From SLRI01 sp964460465 (GTDB lineage: Bacteria; Pseudomonadota; Alphaproteobacteria; Geminicoccales; Geminicoccaceae), in the NCBI GenBank assembly GCA_964460465.1, contig CAYWSB010000089.1, forward strand, positions 1-21,839: a DNA stretch of 21,839 bases. The letters are read 5' to 3'. The translations under genes and the position numbers were made by a program. Positions 1 through 7,102 of this stretch are shown here, piece by piece. Below the pieces are notes generated by a model. That model saw only the letters and a list, made by a program, of their open reading frames with translations, was not told the DNA's origin and did no database searches. The stretch's first letter is position 1, and each line of letters opens with the position of its first letter.

Positions 1-799
1 GGCCTGCGGGCGGCGCCGGCTCCGCGGCGGTGGGCGATGTGGCCGAGGTCGCCGCGCGGCCGCGCGGGCCGCCGAAATAGGCCTGGATCCAGGGATGCGG
101 GTCGGCCTTGATATCGGCCAGCGTGCCGAGATGCGCCTGCTTGTCGACCAGGACCATGACCCGGTCGGCGATGCGGTTCAGGCTGTCGAGGTCGTGGGTG
201 ATCATGACGACGGTGATGCCGAGGGTTTGTTGCAGGGACTGGATGAGCGCGTCGAACTCGCCCGCCGCGATCGGGTCGAGCCCGGCCGTGGGCTCGTCCA
301 GAAAGACGATCTCCGGGTCGAGGGCGAGCGCCCGGGCGAGGCCTGCCCGCTTGCGCATGCCGCCCGAGAGCTCCGCCGGGAACTTTCGCCCGGCCGACGG
401 GTCGAGGCCGACCAGCGCCAGCTTCAGGCCGGCGAGCTCGTCGAGCAGTGCCGGCCGCAGCTTGTACCATGTCCTGAGCGGCACGGCGATGTTCTGCGCC
501 ACGGTGAGCGAGCTGAACAGCGCCCCGTCCTGGAACAGCATGCCGGTGCGCGCCCGGAGCGTCTCGCGCTCGCGGTCGTCGAGGTCCGTGATGGATTGGC
601 CGAACAGGCGGATCGTGCCCGCGGCCGGCCGCATCAGCCCGGTGATCTCGCGCACGAGGACGGTCTTGCCGGTGCCCGAGCCGCCGACCACCGCCAGCAC
701 CTCGCCGCGCCGGACGTCGAGCGAGAGGCCGTCGTGGATCACCGTCGGGCCGAAGCGGGTGACCAGGTCCTTCACTTCGATGACCGGCTCCCGGGTCAT
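1..799 (-). CDS. mlaF: MlaF-like ABC transporter ATP-binding protein (partial, C-terminus outside window)
   Basis: ATPase of an Mla-type phospholipid ABC transporter, working on the cytoplasmic face with the MlaE permease encoded just upstream. The reading frame starts at ATG 799-797, four bases after the permease stop, and stays open to the left edge, giving at least 266 residues. Seen in the translation: Walker A GGSGTGKT (residues 39-46), Q-loop in LFQDGALFSSLTV (88-100), signature LSGGM (144-148), Walker B IVFLDEP (164-170) and the H-loop histidine in ITHDLDS (about 202). The LFQDGALF and LSGGMRKR stretches are typical of the MlaF/Ttg2A group rather than of amino-acid importers. After about residue 245 the chain becomes an Ala/Pro/Thr-rich tail that is still open at the edge, so the true C-terminus is not visible. 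A substrate-binding MlaD gene would be expected further left; that is inference. Confidence 0.9.
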   Translation of the reverse strand, partial: MTREPVIEVKDLVTRFGPTVIHDGLSLDVRRGEVLAVVGGSGTGKTVLVREITGLMRPAAGTIRLFGQSITDLDDRERETLRARTGMLFQDGALFSSLTVAQNIAVPLRTWYKLRPALLDELAGLKLALVGLDPSAGRKFPAELSGGMRKRAGLARALALDPEIVFLDEPTAGLDPIAAGEFDALIQSLQQTLGITVVMITHDLDSLNRIADRVMVLVDKQAHLGTLADIKADPHPWIQAYFGGPRGRAATSATSPTAAEPAPPAG

Positions 800-803
800 G
801 CGC

Positions 804-1940
804 TCAGAGCCCGAACGTGGCGAAGAGGACGGAGAAGGCGGCGTTGACGACGATGACGAGGAAGATGCCGACGACCACCGACTGGGTGGTGAGGTGGCCG
901 ACGCTGGCGGCGTCACCCTTCACCTTGAGCCCCATGTAGCAGCCGATCGAGGCGATGATGATGGCGAAGACCGGCGCCTTGATCAGCCCGGCGATGAACA
1001 GGTCGACGCCGACCGCGTTCTGGAGCTGGCGGAGGAAGAGGACGAGCGGGATGTCGAGGGCCATGATGACGACGAGCCCGCCGCCGACCAGCGCCATGAT
1101 GTTGGCGAGGAAGGCCAAAAGCGGCAGGGCGATGACCAGGGCGACGATCCGCGGGGTGACCAGGACGTCGAGCCGGTCGAGGCCGATCACCTCCATGGCG
1201 TCGAGCTCCTGGTTGACCTTCATCGTGCCGATCTGCGCCGTGAACGCGCTGCCGGAGCGGCCGGCGACCATGATCGCGGTCAGGAGCACGCCGAGCTCGC
1301 GCAGGGTGGCGACGGCCAAAAGGTCGACGGTGAAGATCTCCGCACCGAACTGGCGGAGCTGGTCGGCCCCCTGGTAGGCGAGGACGACGCCGATGAGGAA
1401 GGCCATCAACGCGACGATCGGGATGGCGTTGACCCCGGTTTCCTCCAGGTGGTGGACGATCGCCGCCGGGCGGATGCGCCGCGGGGCCGCGAGCTGGCGC
1501 AGGAAGGCCAGGGTGATCGCCCCGGCGAAGGTGAGGAAGCGCCCGCTCTCGCGGACCAGCTCGATCGTCGTCTGGCCGAGGGCGAGGACGAGGCGGAGGA
1601 TCGGGTGCTCGAGGTCCTGGGCCGAGCAGGGCTCGGGCTCGATGCCGCGGATGCGCTCGATGAGCTGCGCGTGGAGCGGATCCGCGCCGACCAGCTCGAC
1701 GGACCCGCCGCTGGCCTCGAGGGCGCGGATCGTGCGGACGATCAGCCAGCCGCCGGCCGTGTCGAGCCGGTCAAGTCCCTCGAGAACGACGCGCACCTTG
1801 GCGGGCGCGGCGTCGTCGAGCCGGGCCAGACCCTCGCGCAGCGCGCGATCGAGCTCCGCCAAAGCCGGCAGCCGCCAATCGCCACCACAGAGCAGGACGC
1901 CGATATCATCCTGCCTCGCCGTCTTGACCCAGCCCGTCAC
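804..1940 (-). CDS. mlaE: MlaE family lipid ABC permease with N-terminal STAS domain
   Basis: Inner-membrane permease of an Mla-type phospholipid transporter, 378 aa. Residues 1 to about 95 resemble a STAS (MlaB-like) domain, and residues about 125-375 are the MlaE permease domain with five or six hydrophobic segments. The family hallmark is visible as VAGRSGSAFTAQIGTMKVNQ followed by ELDAMEVIGLDRLDVLVTPR, the equivalent of the conserved EQIDA region. In E. coli the STAS partner MlaB is a separate protein; here it is fused to the permease, as in many other bacteria. The frame begins at GTG 1940-1938, with a GGGGGAG stretch only two bases upstream. A second in-frame GTG lies four codons later, so the exact start is uncertain. 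The stop has the CTGAGC context shared by several genes here. It is co-transcribed with the downstream ATPase gene. Confidence 0.92.
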   Translation of the reverse strand: MTGWVKTARQDDIGVLLCGGDWRLPALAELDRALREGLARLDDAAPAKVRVVLEGLDRLDTAGGWLIVRTIRALEASGGSVELVGADPLHAQLIERIRGIEPEPCSAQDLEHPILRLVLALGQTTIELVRESGRFLTFAGAITLAFLRQLAAPRRIRPAAIVHHLEETGVNAIPIVALMAFLIGVVLAYQGADQLRQFGAEIFTVDLLAVATLRELGVLLTAIMVAGRSGSAFTAQIGTMKVNQELDAMEVIGLDRLDVLVTPRIVALVIALPLLAFLANIMALVGGGLVVIMALDIPLVLFLRQLQNAVGVDLFIAGLIKAPVFAIIIASIGCYMGLKVKGDAASVGHLTTQSVVVGIFLVIVVNAAFSVLFATFGL

Positions 1941-1955
1941 GGCTCCCCCGTCGAG

Positions 1956-1978
1956 CGGTCCCGGTCGATCGGGAACCG
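1956..1978 (-). other. Imperfect inverted repeat in the mlaE leader
   Basis: CGGTCCCG (1956-1963) and CGGGAACCG (1970-1978) can pair with one bulged base around a six-base loop. It lies between the candidate promoter and the mlaE start, so it would be in the 5' leader. It could be an operator, or a terminator remnant for the upstream TPR gene; there is no T-tract. Confidence 0.3.
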
Positions 1979-1985
1979 GGCGTCG

Positions 1986-2013
1986 ATCCTAACCAGGGGC
2001 GGCAGCCTTGCAA
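1986..2013 (-). promoter_or_regulatory. Candidate sigma70 promoter for the mlaE-mlaF operon
   Basis: On the minus strand TTGCAA (2013-2008) is followed after 16 bases by TAGGAT (1991-1986), about 46 bases before the mlaE start. Both hexamers are unusual in this GC-rich setting. This is prediction by eye only; the spacing is one base short of ideal. Confidence 0.35.
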
Positions 2014-2038
2014 GCGCGGCGGGCGTCGCCGCCGGCGC

Positions 2039-2596
2039 TCAGGTCGGCTCGCCCTCGAGCAGCTGGCGCAATGGCTCGAGATGGGCGCGGGCCGCCGGCA
2101 GGTGGGGATGGACGGCGAGTGCGGCCTCGAAGCTGCGCAGCGCCGCCTCCGGCCGGTCGTTGCGCAGCATGATGAGCCCGAGGCCCGAGAGGGCGCCGAA
2201 ATGCCGCGGCTCGAGCGCCAGGGTCCGCTCGATGTCGCGGATCGAGGCTTCGTCGTTGCCCATCAGGTAGTGCAGGGTCGCACGCCGGTTCCAGCCCTCG
2301 GCGAAGCCGGGCGACCGGTCGATCAGCCGATTGAAGCTGTGGATCGCCACCGGGAACAGCCGGCGCGCCATGGCGTCGCTGCCCTGGCGCAGGAGCCGGG
2401 CGCTCGCCGTGTCCTCGATCTCGAGCCAGATGGTCCAGATCTCGGCCTCGACGGCCTGCGCGGAGTCGACCGAGCCGGCGGCGAGCAGCTGGCCGAAGAG
2501 GGCGTCGAGCCGGGGATCGTCCTGGTCGGCGCGCAGCGGCTGGGCGGTGCCCGCCAGCACCAGCACCAGCACGAGCCCGATGATCAGCATGCGCAT
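2039..2596 (-). CDS. Exported tetratricopeptide (TPR) repeat protein
   Basis: A 185-aa protein with a clear signal peptide (MRMLIIGLVLVLVLAGTAQP, cleavage probably near LRA-DQ, residue 23), so likely periplasmic. Residues about 75-175 form helical TPR units: one around AIHSFNRLIDRSPGFAEGWN, a second around ASIRDIERTLALEPRHFGAL and a third around AALRSFEAALAVHPHLPAAR, each with the A-x(3)-F/L and L-x-P spacing of TPRs. TPR proteins are protein-protein interaction scaffolds; no enzymatic motif is seen and the partner is unknown. Start: ATG at 2596, with AAGGGG nine bases upstream; a second ATG two codons in is possible. It lies 84 bases after the hydrolase gene and about 98 bases before mlaE on the same strand, but a candidate promoter separates it from mlaE. 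Confidence 0.85.
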   Translation of the reverse strand: MRMLIIGLVLVLVLAGTAQPLRADQDDPRLDALFGQLLAAGSVDSAQAVEAEIWTIWLEIEDTASARLLRQGSDAMARRLFPVAIHSFNRLIDRSPGFAEGWNRRATLHYLMGNDEASIRDIERTLALEPRHFGALSGLGLIMLRNDRPEAALRSFEAALAVHPHLPAARAHLEPLRQLLEGEPT

Positions 2597-2680
2597 CGCC
2601 AGGATCCCCTTGGTCGCCCCGCTGCATTCGAAAATGGTGCGGCGACCGCCTCCCGGCGACAGGCGGGGCGAACCGCGGTG

Positions 2681-3538
2681 TCAGGTCGAGGCCAGGGCGA
2701 CGTCGTCCGCCGCCGGATCGGCCGCCGCGCCGGGGGCGGATCGGCCTGCCTGCTCGAGCGCGTCGAGCGAGCGGCGCAGCAGCTCGTCGATGGCGGCCAT
2801 GTCGTAGAGGCCGACATGGGTGCTGTCGGGGATGGTCTCGACCAGGACCGGCCGGGCCAGCGACTCGATCAGCCGCTCCGAGCGCTCGCGCGGCACGATG
2901 CGGTCGTCGCTGGCGAGAATGACGGCGGTCGGCACCGACTTGTCCTTGAGGTGATCGATACTGCGGAACGGGTTCTTGATCAGCCAGCGCACCGGCACGC
3001 CGCGGTAGCGCTTGCGGGCGATCGCCTCGATCGAATCGAAGGGGGTGACCAGGAGCTGGCCGGCGAGCGGCCGGTTGGCGGCGAGCCATGCGGCGACGCC
3101 GGAGCCGAGGCTGAAGCCGAAGGCGTAGACCCGCTCGGGCGCCATGCCCTTGACCAGCGTGTCGTGGATCTGGAGCGCATCGGCGAACAGGGCGGCCTCC
3201 GAGGGTGTGCCGGTCGAGGGCGCGTAGCCGCGGTAGTGGAAGACGGCGATGTCGACGTCCATCATGCGGTTGGCGATGAAGGTGGTGCAGTCGTCGGCGT
3301 TCCAGGCGTTGCCCGAGAAGCCGATGACGAGGCCGCGGCTCGCCTGCCGGGCGCGCACCAGGTTGCCGACGATCACCTCGCCGTCGGGGGTCCGCAGCTG
3401 CAGCCGCTCGCAGCCTTCGGGCAGCGGGTAGTTCGGCGTCGTCGCCAACTCGCGGCGGTAGACCAGCTTGTCCTGGAGGAGATAGAGGGCGCCGACGTAG
3501 AGGCCGTAGAGCGCCACGCCGCCGATGATCAGGTTCAC
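2681..3538 (-). CDS. Membrane-anchored alpha/beta hydrolase, Bem46/YfhR type
   Basis: Serine hydrolase of the alpha/beta fold, 285 aa; the substrate is unknown. An N-terminal hydrophobic segment (residues 2-21) should anchor it in the inner membrane. Visible catalytic elements: oxyanion region GFSGNAWNADD (73-83), HYRGYAPSTGTPSE (101-114), nucleophile elbow GFSLG with Ser143, acid Asp211 or Asp212 in LASDDRIVP, and His241 in DSTHVGLYD. This order and the HYRGYG-like motif match the Bem46 branch. The start is GTG 3538-3536, supported by GGAG seven bases upstream. The C-terminal 25 residues are a low-complexity Ala/Asp tail. It is transcribed away from the SDR gene across an interval of about 90 bases. 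The family assignment is firm; any specific substrate would be a guess. Confidence 0.88.
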   Translation of the reverse strand: MNLIIGGVALYGLYVGALYLLQDKLVYRRELATTPNYPLPEGCERLQLRTPDGEVIVGNLVRARQASRGLVIGFSGNAWNADDCTTFIANRMMDVDIAVFHYRGYAPSTGTPSEAALFADALQIHDTLVKGMAPERVYAFGFSLGSGVAAWLAANRPLAGQLLVTPFDSIEAIARKRYRGVPVRWLIKNPFRSIDHLKDKSVPTAVILASDDRIVPRERSERLIESLARPVLVETIPDSTHVGLYDMAAIDELLRRSLDALEQAGRSAPGAAADPAADDVALAST

Positions 3539-3630
3539 TTGGGCTCTCCACCGTCGCCGGAAATCGCTACGAGGGGCGGTGCGCCTGCCGAGGCGGCGGA
3601 CACGGCGTCCCGATGGATCAGGGAGATACG

Positions 3631-4404
3631 ATGAACGGCAACGAGATGCCAGAATCGCTGTTGCCCACGGCCCTGGTCACCGGCGGTGCCGTGCGCGTCG
3701 GTCGCACCTTGGTGCTGGCGCTGGCCGGGCAGGGCTTCGCCGTGGCGATCCACTGCCGTCGGGCCCGGGCCGCGGCCGAGACGCTGGCCGGCGAGGTCGG
3801 CGCCGCCGGCGGCCGGGCGGTGGTGGTCGCGGCCGATCTGGCCTCGTCGGACGCGGCGGCCGGCCTGGTCGAGCGCGCCGCCGCCGCCCTGGGCGGCCCG
3901 GTGGGAGTGCTCGTCAACAACGCCGCCACCTTCGATCCGGACCACCTGGCGACGCTGGAGCCGGCCCGGCTGCGCCACCAGCTCGCCGTCAACCTCGAGG
4001 CGCCGCTGCTGCTGGCGCAGGCCTATGTCCGGGCCCTGCCGGCCGACCGTCAGGGGCTGATCGTCAATCTCGGCGACCAGCGCACCGCCAACCCGACCGC
4101 CAGCTATCTCGGCTACTCGGTGAGCAAGGCCGGGCTCGACATGGCGACCGCCGTGCTCGCCCGCGATCTGGCACCACGCATCCGGGTGGTCACCCTGGCG
4201 CTGGGCCAGTCGCTGAAGGCCGCGGGCACGCCGGCGGCGCGGCATCGCGAGCTGGTCCGGGCGACGCCGCTCGGCCGGGTCACCGGCCAGGACGAGATCG
4301 CCCGGGCGCTCGAGCTGATCGTCCGCTCGCCCTCGATGACCGGGACGACGCTCACCCTCGACAGCGGCATGGCGATGGGCTGGGCCTATCCGGGCAAGGC
4401 CTGA
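3631..4404 (+). CDS. SDR-family oxidoreductase, pteridine-reductase (PTR1/FolM)-like
   Basis: NADPH-dependent short-chain dehydrogenase, 257 aa. The nucleotide-binding motif is TGGAVRVGR (residues 17-25), with the Arg that marks pteridine reductases (TGxxxRxG), followed by NNAA (96-99). The active site reads Asp149, Tyr162, Lys166 (in LGDQ and YSVSK). The usual SDR catalytic Ser is absent, and Asp-Tyr-Lys at spacings 13 and 4 is exactly that of Leishmania PTR1 (Asp181, Tyr194, Lys198). Probable role: reduction of dihydropterin or dihydrofolate in the cytoplasm, acting as a FolM-like reductase; the substrate is inferred. An in-frame ATG at 3613 exists, but AGGGAG (3620-3625) sits correctly for ATG 3631. 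The gene is convergent with the VOC gene, with eight bases between the stops. Confidence 0.87.
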   Translation: MNGNEMPESLLPTALVTGGAVRVGRTLVLALAGQGFAVAIHCRRARAAAETLAGEVGAAGGRAVVVAADLASSDAAAGLVERAAAALGGPVGVLVNNAATFDPDHLATLEPARLRHQLAVNLEAPLLLAQAYVRALPADRQGLIVNLGDQRTANPTASYLGYSVSKAGLDMATAVLARDLAPRIRVVTLALGQSLKAAGTPAARHRELVRATPLGRVTGQDEIARALELIVRSPSMTGTTLTLDSGMAMGWAYPGKA

Positions 4405-4416
4405 GCGGGGGCTCAG
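4401..4416. terminator. Hairpin formed by the two convergent stop codons (SDR/VOC)
   Basis: CTGAGC (4401-4406), loop GGGG, GCTCAG (4411-4416). The stem contains the SDR stop TGA on one arm and the complement of the VOC stop TGA on the other, and it can extend outward by GGC/GCC with one bulged base. No T-tract follows on either strand, so termination activity is plausible but unproven. Confidence 0.5.
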
Positions 4417-5267
4417 CGCCCGACGAAGGCCAGGTGCACGCCGGTGGCATGGGCCGGGGCGACCAGCACGGCCCCGTCGCTGTCGCGGGCGTGCGGCACA
4501 CCCTGCCGGTCGAGGAACCGCGCGCTGACGGCGGGATCGGCGACGGCGACCTCGAGGACGGCGAGCCTGGGCGCCGGCGCGGCCTGCGGCAGGTCGAAGC
4601 CCGGGTGCAGCAGGGCGGCGTCCTCCGGCGTGGCCAGCACGATCGGGCAGGTGCCGGTCTGCACCGCCCGCACCCGATCGGTCCGGGTGAGCGCCGCACT
4701 GCCGACCAGCCGCGCGAAGAGCTCGGCCAGCGGCTCGACGGCGTCGGCGATCACGGTCAGCCCGGCCAGGCCCAGGGCACCGTTGGGGTGGCGGAGCCAG
4801 GCCGGCCGGCGCATCGGGCCCGGGGTCAGGTGGGCGCAGGCGAAGAGGTTGAGCCCGGCGCGCTCGGCCGGATCGAGCATGACGTTGGTGAAGCGCAGCT
4901 CGACCGGCGGGGTCTCGCTCTCGAGCTGGCGGGTCAGCGGGCGGGGTGCTGCCGAGGCGAGCCCGGCGGCCTGCCAGGCGGCGGCGGTGGCGGCCGGGTC
5001 GGTGGTGCCCAGCGCGATGCCGAGGAGCCCCTCGCCCTGGTCGTCGAGCTGCCGGTCGAGGCCGTTGCTGAAGGCCTCTGGATCGACGATGCCCAGGAGC
5101 TCGAGGTAGTCACGCTCGAACATGATGCAGTAGTTGGCGGTGGCCCAGCCGACATGCCGGCCGCGCGGGGTCGAGTTGAAGCCCAGCCGGGCCCAGCCGG
5201 CACGGGCGGCCTCGAGATCGCGGACCCCGACGATCAGGTGATCGAGCCCGGTGATGGCGCGTTGCAC
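4413..5267 (-). CDS. VOC-superfamily protein, glyoxalase-3-like (two-module)
   Basis: A 284-aa protein of the vicinal oxygen chelate fold. The N-terminal half starts GLDHLIVGVRDLEAARAGWA and continues GRHVGWATANYCIMFERDYL and ELLGI, which is the pattern of the Glyoxalase_3 (PF13468) group. The C-terminal half holds a weaker second module with HATGVHLAFVG at the end. Members are mostly uncharacterised; a lyase, isomerase or resistance role cannot be told apart here. Start: the frame is open far upstream to 5672, but homology begins at the GTG 5267-5265, and a perfect AAGGAGG lies six bases upstream of it; a longer product would overlap the divergent nucleosidase gene. The stop has the CTGAGC context and pairs with the SDR stop. 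Confidence 0.82.
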   Translation of the reverse strand: MQRAITGLDHLIVGVRDLEAARAGWARLGFNSTPRGRHVGWATANYCIMFERDYLELLGIVDPEAFSNGLDRQLDDQGEGLLGIALGTTDPAATAAAWQAAGLASAAPRPLTRQLESETPPVELRFTNVMLDPAERAGLNLFACAHLTPGPMRRPAWLRHPNGALGLAGLTVIADAVEPLAELFARLVGSAALTRTDRVRAVQTGTCPIVLATPEDAALLHPGFDLPQAAPAPRLAVLEVAVADPAVSARFLDRQGVPHARDSDGAVLVAPAHATGVHLAFVGR

Positions 5268-5273
5268 GAAGCC

Positions 5274-5280
5274 CCTCCTT
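5274..5280 (-). promoter_or_regulatory. Ribosome binding site that fixes the GTG start of the VOC gene
   Basis: AAGGAGG on the minus strand (5280-5274), six bases before GTG 5267-5265. It is a full-length Shine-Dalgarno match and rules against the longer open frame reaching 5672. Confidence 0.85.
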
Positions 5281-5343
5281 CGGTTACCGCCAGAGGCATA
5301 GCAGACCGCGCCCGCAGCCGCAGCGAGAACAGAGGCAGCAGCC

Positions 5344-6099
5344 ATGACCATCGGCATCATCTGTGCGATCCCGCAGGAGCTGGGCCATCTCGCCGAGGCG
5401 ATGGCGGATGCCACGACCGAGACGCATGCCGGCATGGCGTTCCGCCGCGGCCGGCTCGACGGCCACGCCGTGGCGCTGGCCGGCGGCGGGGTCGGCAAGG
5501 TCAATGCCGCCGTCACCGCGACCCTCCTCGCCGACCGCTTCGCCTGCCGCTGCCTGGTCTTCTCCGGGGTCGCCGGCGGCCTCGACCCGCGGCTCCACGT
5601 GGGCGACGTGGTGATCGGCGAGCGCACCCTGCAGCACGATGCGGGCGTGCTCCAGGGCGAGCGCATCCACACCTACCAGGCTGGCCACGTGCCGTTCTTC
5701 AACCCGACCGACCAGCTCGGCTACCGGCCGCCGGCCGCCTTGCTGGAGCGGGTGGCGCGGCAGCTCGACGGCTTCACCCTGCCGCCGCTCTCGGCCGCGG
5801 CCGCGGGTGGTGCCGCGCGCACCCCGGTCGTCACCCTGGGCACGATCCTGACCGGCGATCAGTTCCTCAACTGCGAGACCACGCGCGAGCGGCTGTTCCG
5901 CGAGCTCGGCGGCCAGGCGATCGAGATGGAGGGCGGCGCGGTGGGCCAGGTGGCCGAGGCCTTCACCGTCCCGCACCTGGTGATCCGCGCCCTGTCGGAC
6001 CTCGCCGGGGCGCAGTCGGCGATCGATTTCGGCCGCTTCGTCGAGGAGGTGGCGGCGGGCTCGGCGGCGATCGTGCGCCGCCTGCTGCCGGTGCTCTGA
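5344..6099 (+). CDS. mtnN: 5'-methylthioadenosine/S-adenosylhomocysteine nucleosidase
   Basis: Cytoplasmic hydrolase that cleaves adenine from methylthioadenosine and S-adenosylhomocysteine, feeding methionine salvage and the activated methyl cycle. 251 aa, slightly longer than E. coli MtnN (about 232) because of an Ala/Gly-rich insert near residues 145-160. Visible family motifs: Glu12 in AIPQELGHL at the same position as the E. coli catalytic Glu12, FSGVAGGLDP (about 74-83), GDVVIGERTLQHDAG (about 88-102), TLGTILTGDQF, EMEGGAVGQVA (the ribose-contacting Glu pair) and IRALSDLAG with the catalytic Asp. The start at 5344 matches the family N-terminus; the RBS is weak. The gene is divergent from the VOC gene and convergent with the small lipoprotein gene, nine bases away. 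Confidence 0.93.
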   Translation: MTIGIICAIPQELGHLAEAMADATTETHAGMAFRRGRLDGHAVALAGGGVGKVNAAVTATLLADRFACRCLVFSGVAGGLDPRLHVGDVVIGERTLQHDAGVLQGERIHTYQAGHVPFFNPTDQLGYRPPAALLERVARQLDGFTLPPLSAAAAGGAARTPVVTLGTILTGDQFLNCETTRERLFRELGGQAIEMEGGAVGQVAEAFTVPHLVIRALSDLAGAQSAIDFGRFVEEVAAGSAAIVRRLLPVL

Positions 6100-6112
6100 G
6101 CCGGGCGCTCAG
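6096..6112. terminator. Hairpin formed by the two convergent stop codons (mtnN/lipoprotein)
   Basis: CTGAGC (6096-6101), loop CGGGC, GCTCAG (6107-6112). The stem is identical to the one at 4401-4416 and again uses both TGA stops. It extends outward by several pairs past a single bulged C (left GGTGCT, right AGCGCC). There is no T-tract on either side. Confidence 0.5.
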
Positions 6113-6393
6113 CAGCGCCGATCGTCGCAGCGGCCGAACGGGAAGAGGCTGCTGCGCACGTCGAGCTCGATGAAGTTCAGGCGGCGCTCGACCTCGGCGA
6201 GGCGGCGGTTGGTGCCCTGCAGCAGGAGGCAGAGGCCGTGCGCGTCGCTGCCGGGCGCGAAGCCGGCCTCGTCGCAGGCGGCGAGGTCGGCGGCGCGCAC
6301 CTCCTCGGCGGTCGGGCCGGTCTGGCACCCGGCCAAAAGCAGGATCGCCGGCAGCAGGGCGGTGGCCAGGACGGTGGCCGCGCGCCGCCTCAC
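6109..6393 (-). CDS. Small cysteine-containing lipoprotein, function unknown
   Basis: A 94-aa product beginning at GTG 6393-6391, which overlaps the nitroreductase stop (GTGA), so translation is probably coupled. The N-terminus has three Arg residues, a hydrophobic stretch and the lipobox LLAGC with Cys23, the expected lipidation site. The mature part (about 71 aa) is acidic near its start, has a short helical stretch LLQGTNRRLAEVERRLNFIEL that could form a coiled coil, and contains four more Cys residues (in AACDEAG, GLCLLLQ and GRCDDRRC), with two at the very C-terminus. I do not recognise a family. The open frame continues upstream of 6393 inside the nitroreductase gene, but that extension is Arg-rich and lacks protein-like character, so the short form is preferred. 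Confidence 0.7.
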   Translation of the reverse strand: MRRRAATVLATALLPAILLLAGCQTGPTAEEVRAADLAACDEAGFAPGSDAHGLCLLLQGTNRRLAEVERRLNFIELDVRSSLFPFGRCDDRRC

Positions 6394-6956
6394 GGCCAGG
6401 CCCTGGCGATCGCCTCGGGCGTCGGCCGTGGCGGGAGCGGCGGCCGGTCGATGGCGCTGCCGATGTAGAGAAAGCCGAACAGGCGCTCGCCCGGCGCGAG
6501 GCCGAGCCCTTCGCCGACCCGCCGCGAGTCGGCGTTGCCGCCGGTGGCCCACTTGCCGGCGAAGCCCATGGCATGCGCCGCGAGCAGGATGTTGTTCACC
6601 GCACAGGCGGCCGAGGCCTCCTGCTCCCAGACGGGGATCTTGGGATGCGAGGGGTCGAGCCGGGCGATCGCCACCAGGATCAGCGGCGCGCGCAACGGTG
6701 CCGTCCGCTGCTTCTCGAGCTCGGCCGGGCTGGTTTCCGGGCGCTCGGCGGCCAGGGCCTCGGCGAACAGCTCGCCCAGCCGCGCCCGGCCCGGGCCGCG
6801 CACCACGAGGAAGCGCCAGGGCTGCAGCTTGCCGTGATCCGGGGCGGCGGCCGCCGCTGCCAGCATGCGACCGAGCGCCGCATCGTCGGGCCCCGGCTCG
6901 GCCATCTTGACCGGCGGCACCGTCACCCGGCTGAGGATCGCTTCGAGCGCCTGCAT
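6390..6956 (-). CDS. Nitroreductase family protein (YdjA-like)
   Basis: FMN-dependent oxidoreductase of the small nitroreductase family, 188 aa. Signature stretches: APDHGKLQPWRFLVVRG (the FMN/NADPH-binding start typical of YdjA), EKQRTAPLRAPLILV, VWEQEASAACAVNNILLAAHAMGFAGKW (the conserved helix) and the C-terminal FLYIGSA. It should reduce nitro or quinone compounds using NAD(P)H; the natural substrate is not known for this group. Start: GTG 6959 and ATG 6956 are adjacent. AAGGAGG (6967-6961) leaves four bases before the ATG and only one before the GTG, so ATG is chosen. Upstream, TTGACG (7009-7004) and CACATC (6986-6981) at 17-base spacing are a weak candidate promoter. It is followed by an overlapping lipoprotein gene. 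Confidence 0.88.
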   Translation of the reverse strand: MQALEAILSRVTVPPVKMAEPGPDDAALGRMLAAAAAAPDHGKLQPWRFLVVRGPGRARLGELFAEALAAERPETSPAELEKQRTAPLRAPLILVAIARLDPSHPKIPVWEQEASAACAVNNILLAAHAMGFAGKWATGGNADSRRVGEGLGLAPGERLFGFLYIGSAIDRPPLPPRPTPEAIARAWP

Positions 6957-6960
6957 CACA

Positions 6961-6967
6961 CCTCCTT
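6961..6967 (-). promoter_or_regulatory. Ribosome binding site of the nitroreductase gene
   Basis: AAGGAGG on the minus strand (6967-6961). It lies four bases from ATG 6956 and one base from the in-frame GTG 6959, which favours the ATG as start. Confidence 0.75.
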
Positions 6968-6980
6968 CAATGGCGTCGCT

Positions 6981-7009
6981 GATGTGCGAAGCGGCGGGCG
7001 CAGCGTCAA
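6981..7009 (-). promoter_or_regulatory. Weak candidate promoter for the nitroreductase gene
   Basis: TTGACG (7009-7004) is a good -35 match; CACATC (6986-6981), 17 bases on, is a poor -10. The spacing to the RBS at 6967 is compatible with a short leader. Judged by eye. Confidence 0.25.
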
Positions 7010-7075
7010 CGGATTCTTAACCTCGAGCGGCTCTAATGAGCGCGAGCGGCGACCATGCCGGCCTCGGCGGCAGCA

Positions 7076-7102
7076 TTGCCACTTGATGCTGTGCTGCGGC
7101 AA
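7076..7102. promoter_or_regulatory. TGC-rich imperfect palindrome upstream of the maoC gene
   Basis: TTGCC (7076-7080) and GGCAA (7098-7102) bracket a segment rich in TGCTG/CTGC motifs, and TGC repeats continue to about 7120. In several alphaproteobacteria the PHB regulator PhaR binds TGC-rich palindromes. With an enoyl-CoA hydratase gene 100 bases downstream this could be such a site, but that is inference only. Confidence 0.2.

Noticed and set aside
5268..5672. N-terminal extension of the VOC protein to 419 residues
   Set aside because: A perfect ribosome site directs the GTG at 5267, family homology begins there, and the extension runs through the divergent mtnN gene.
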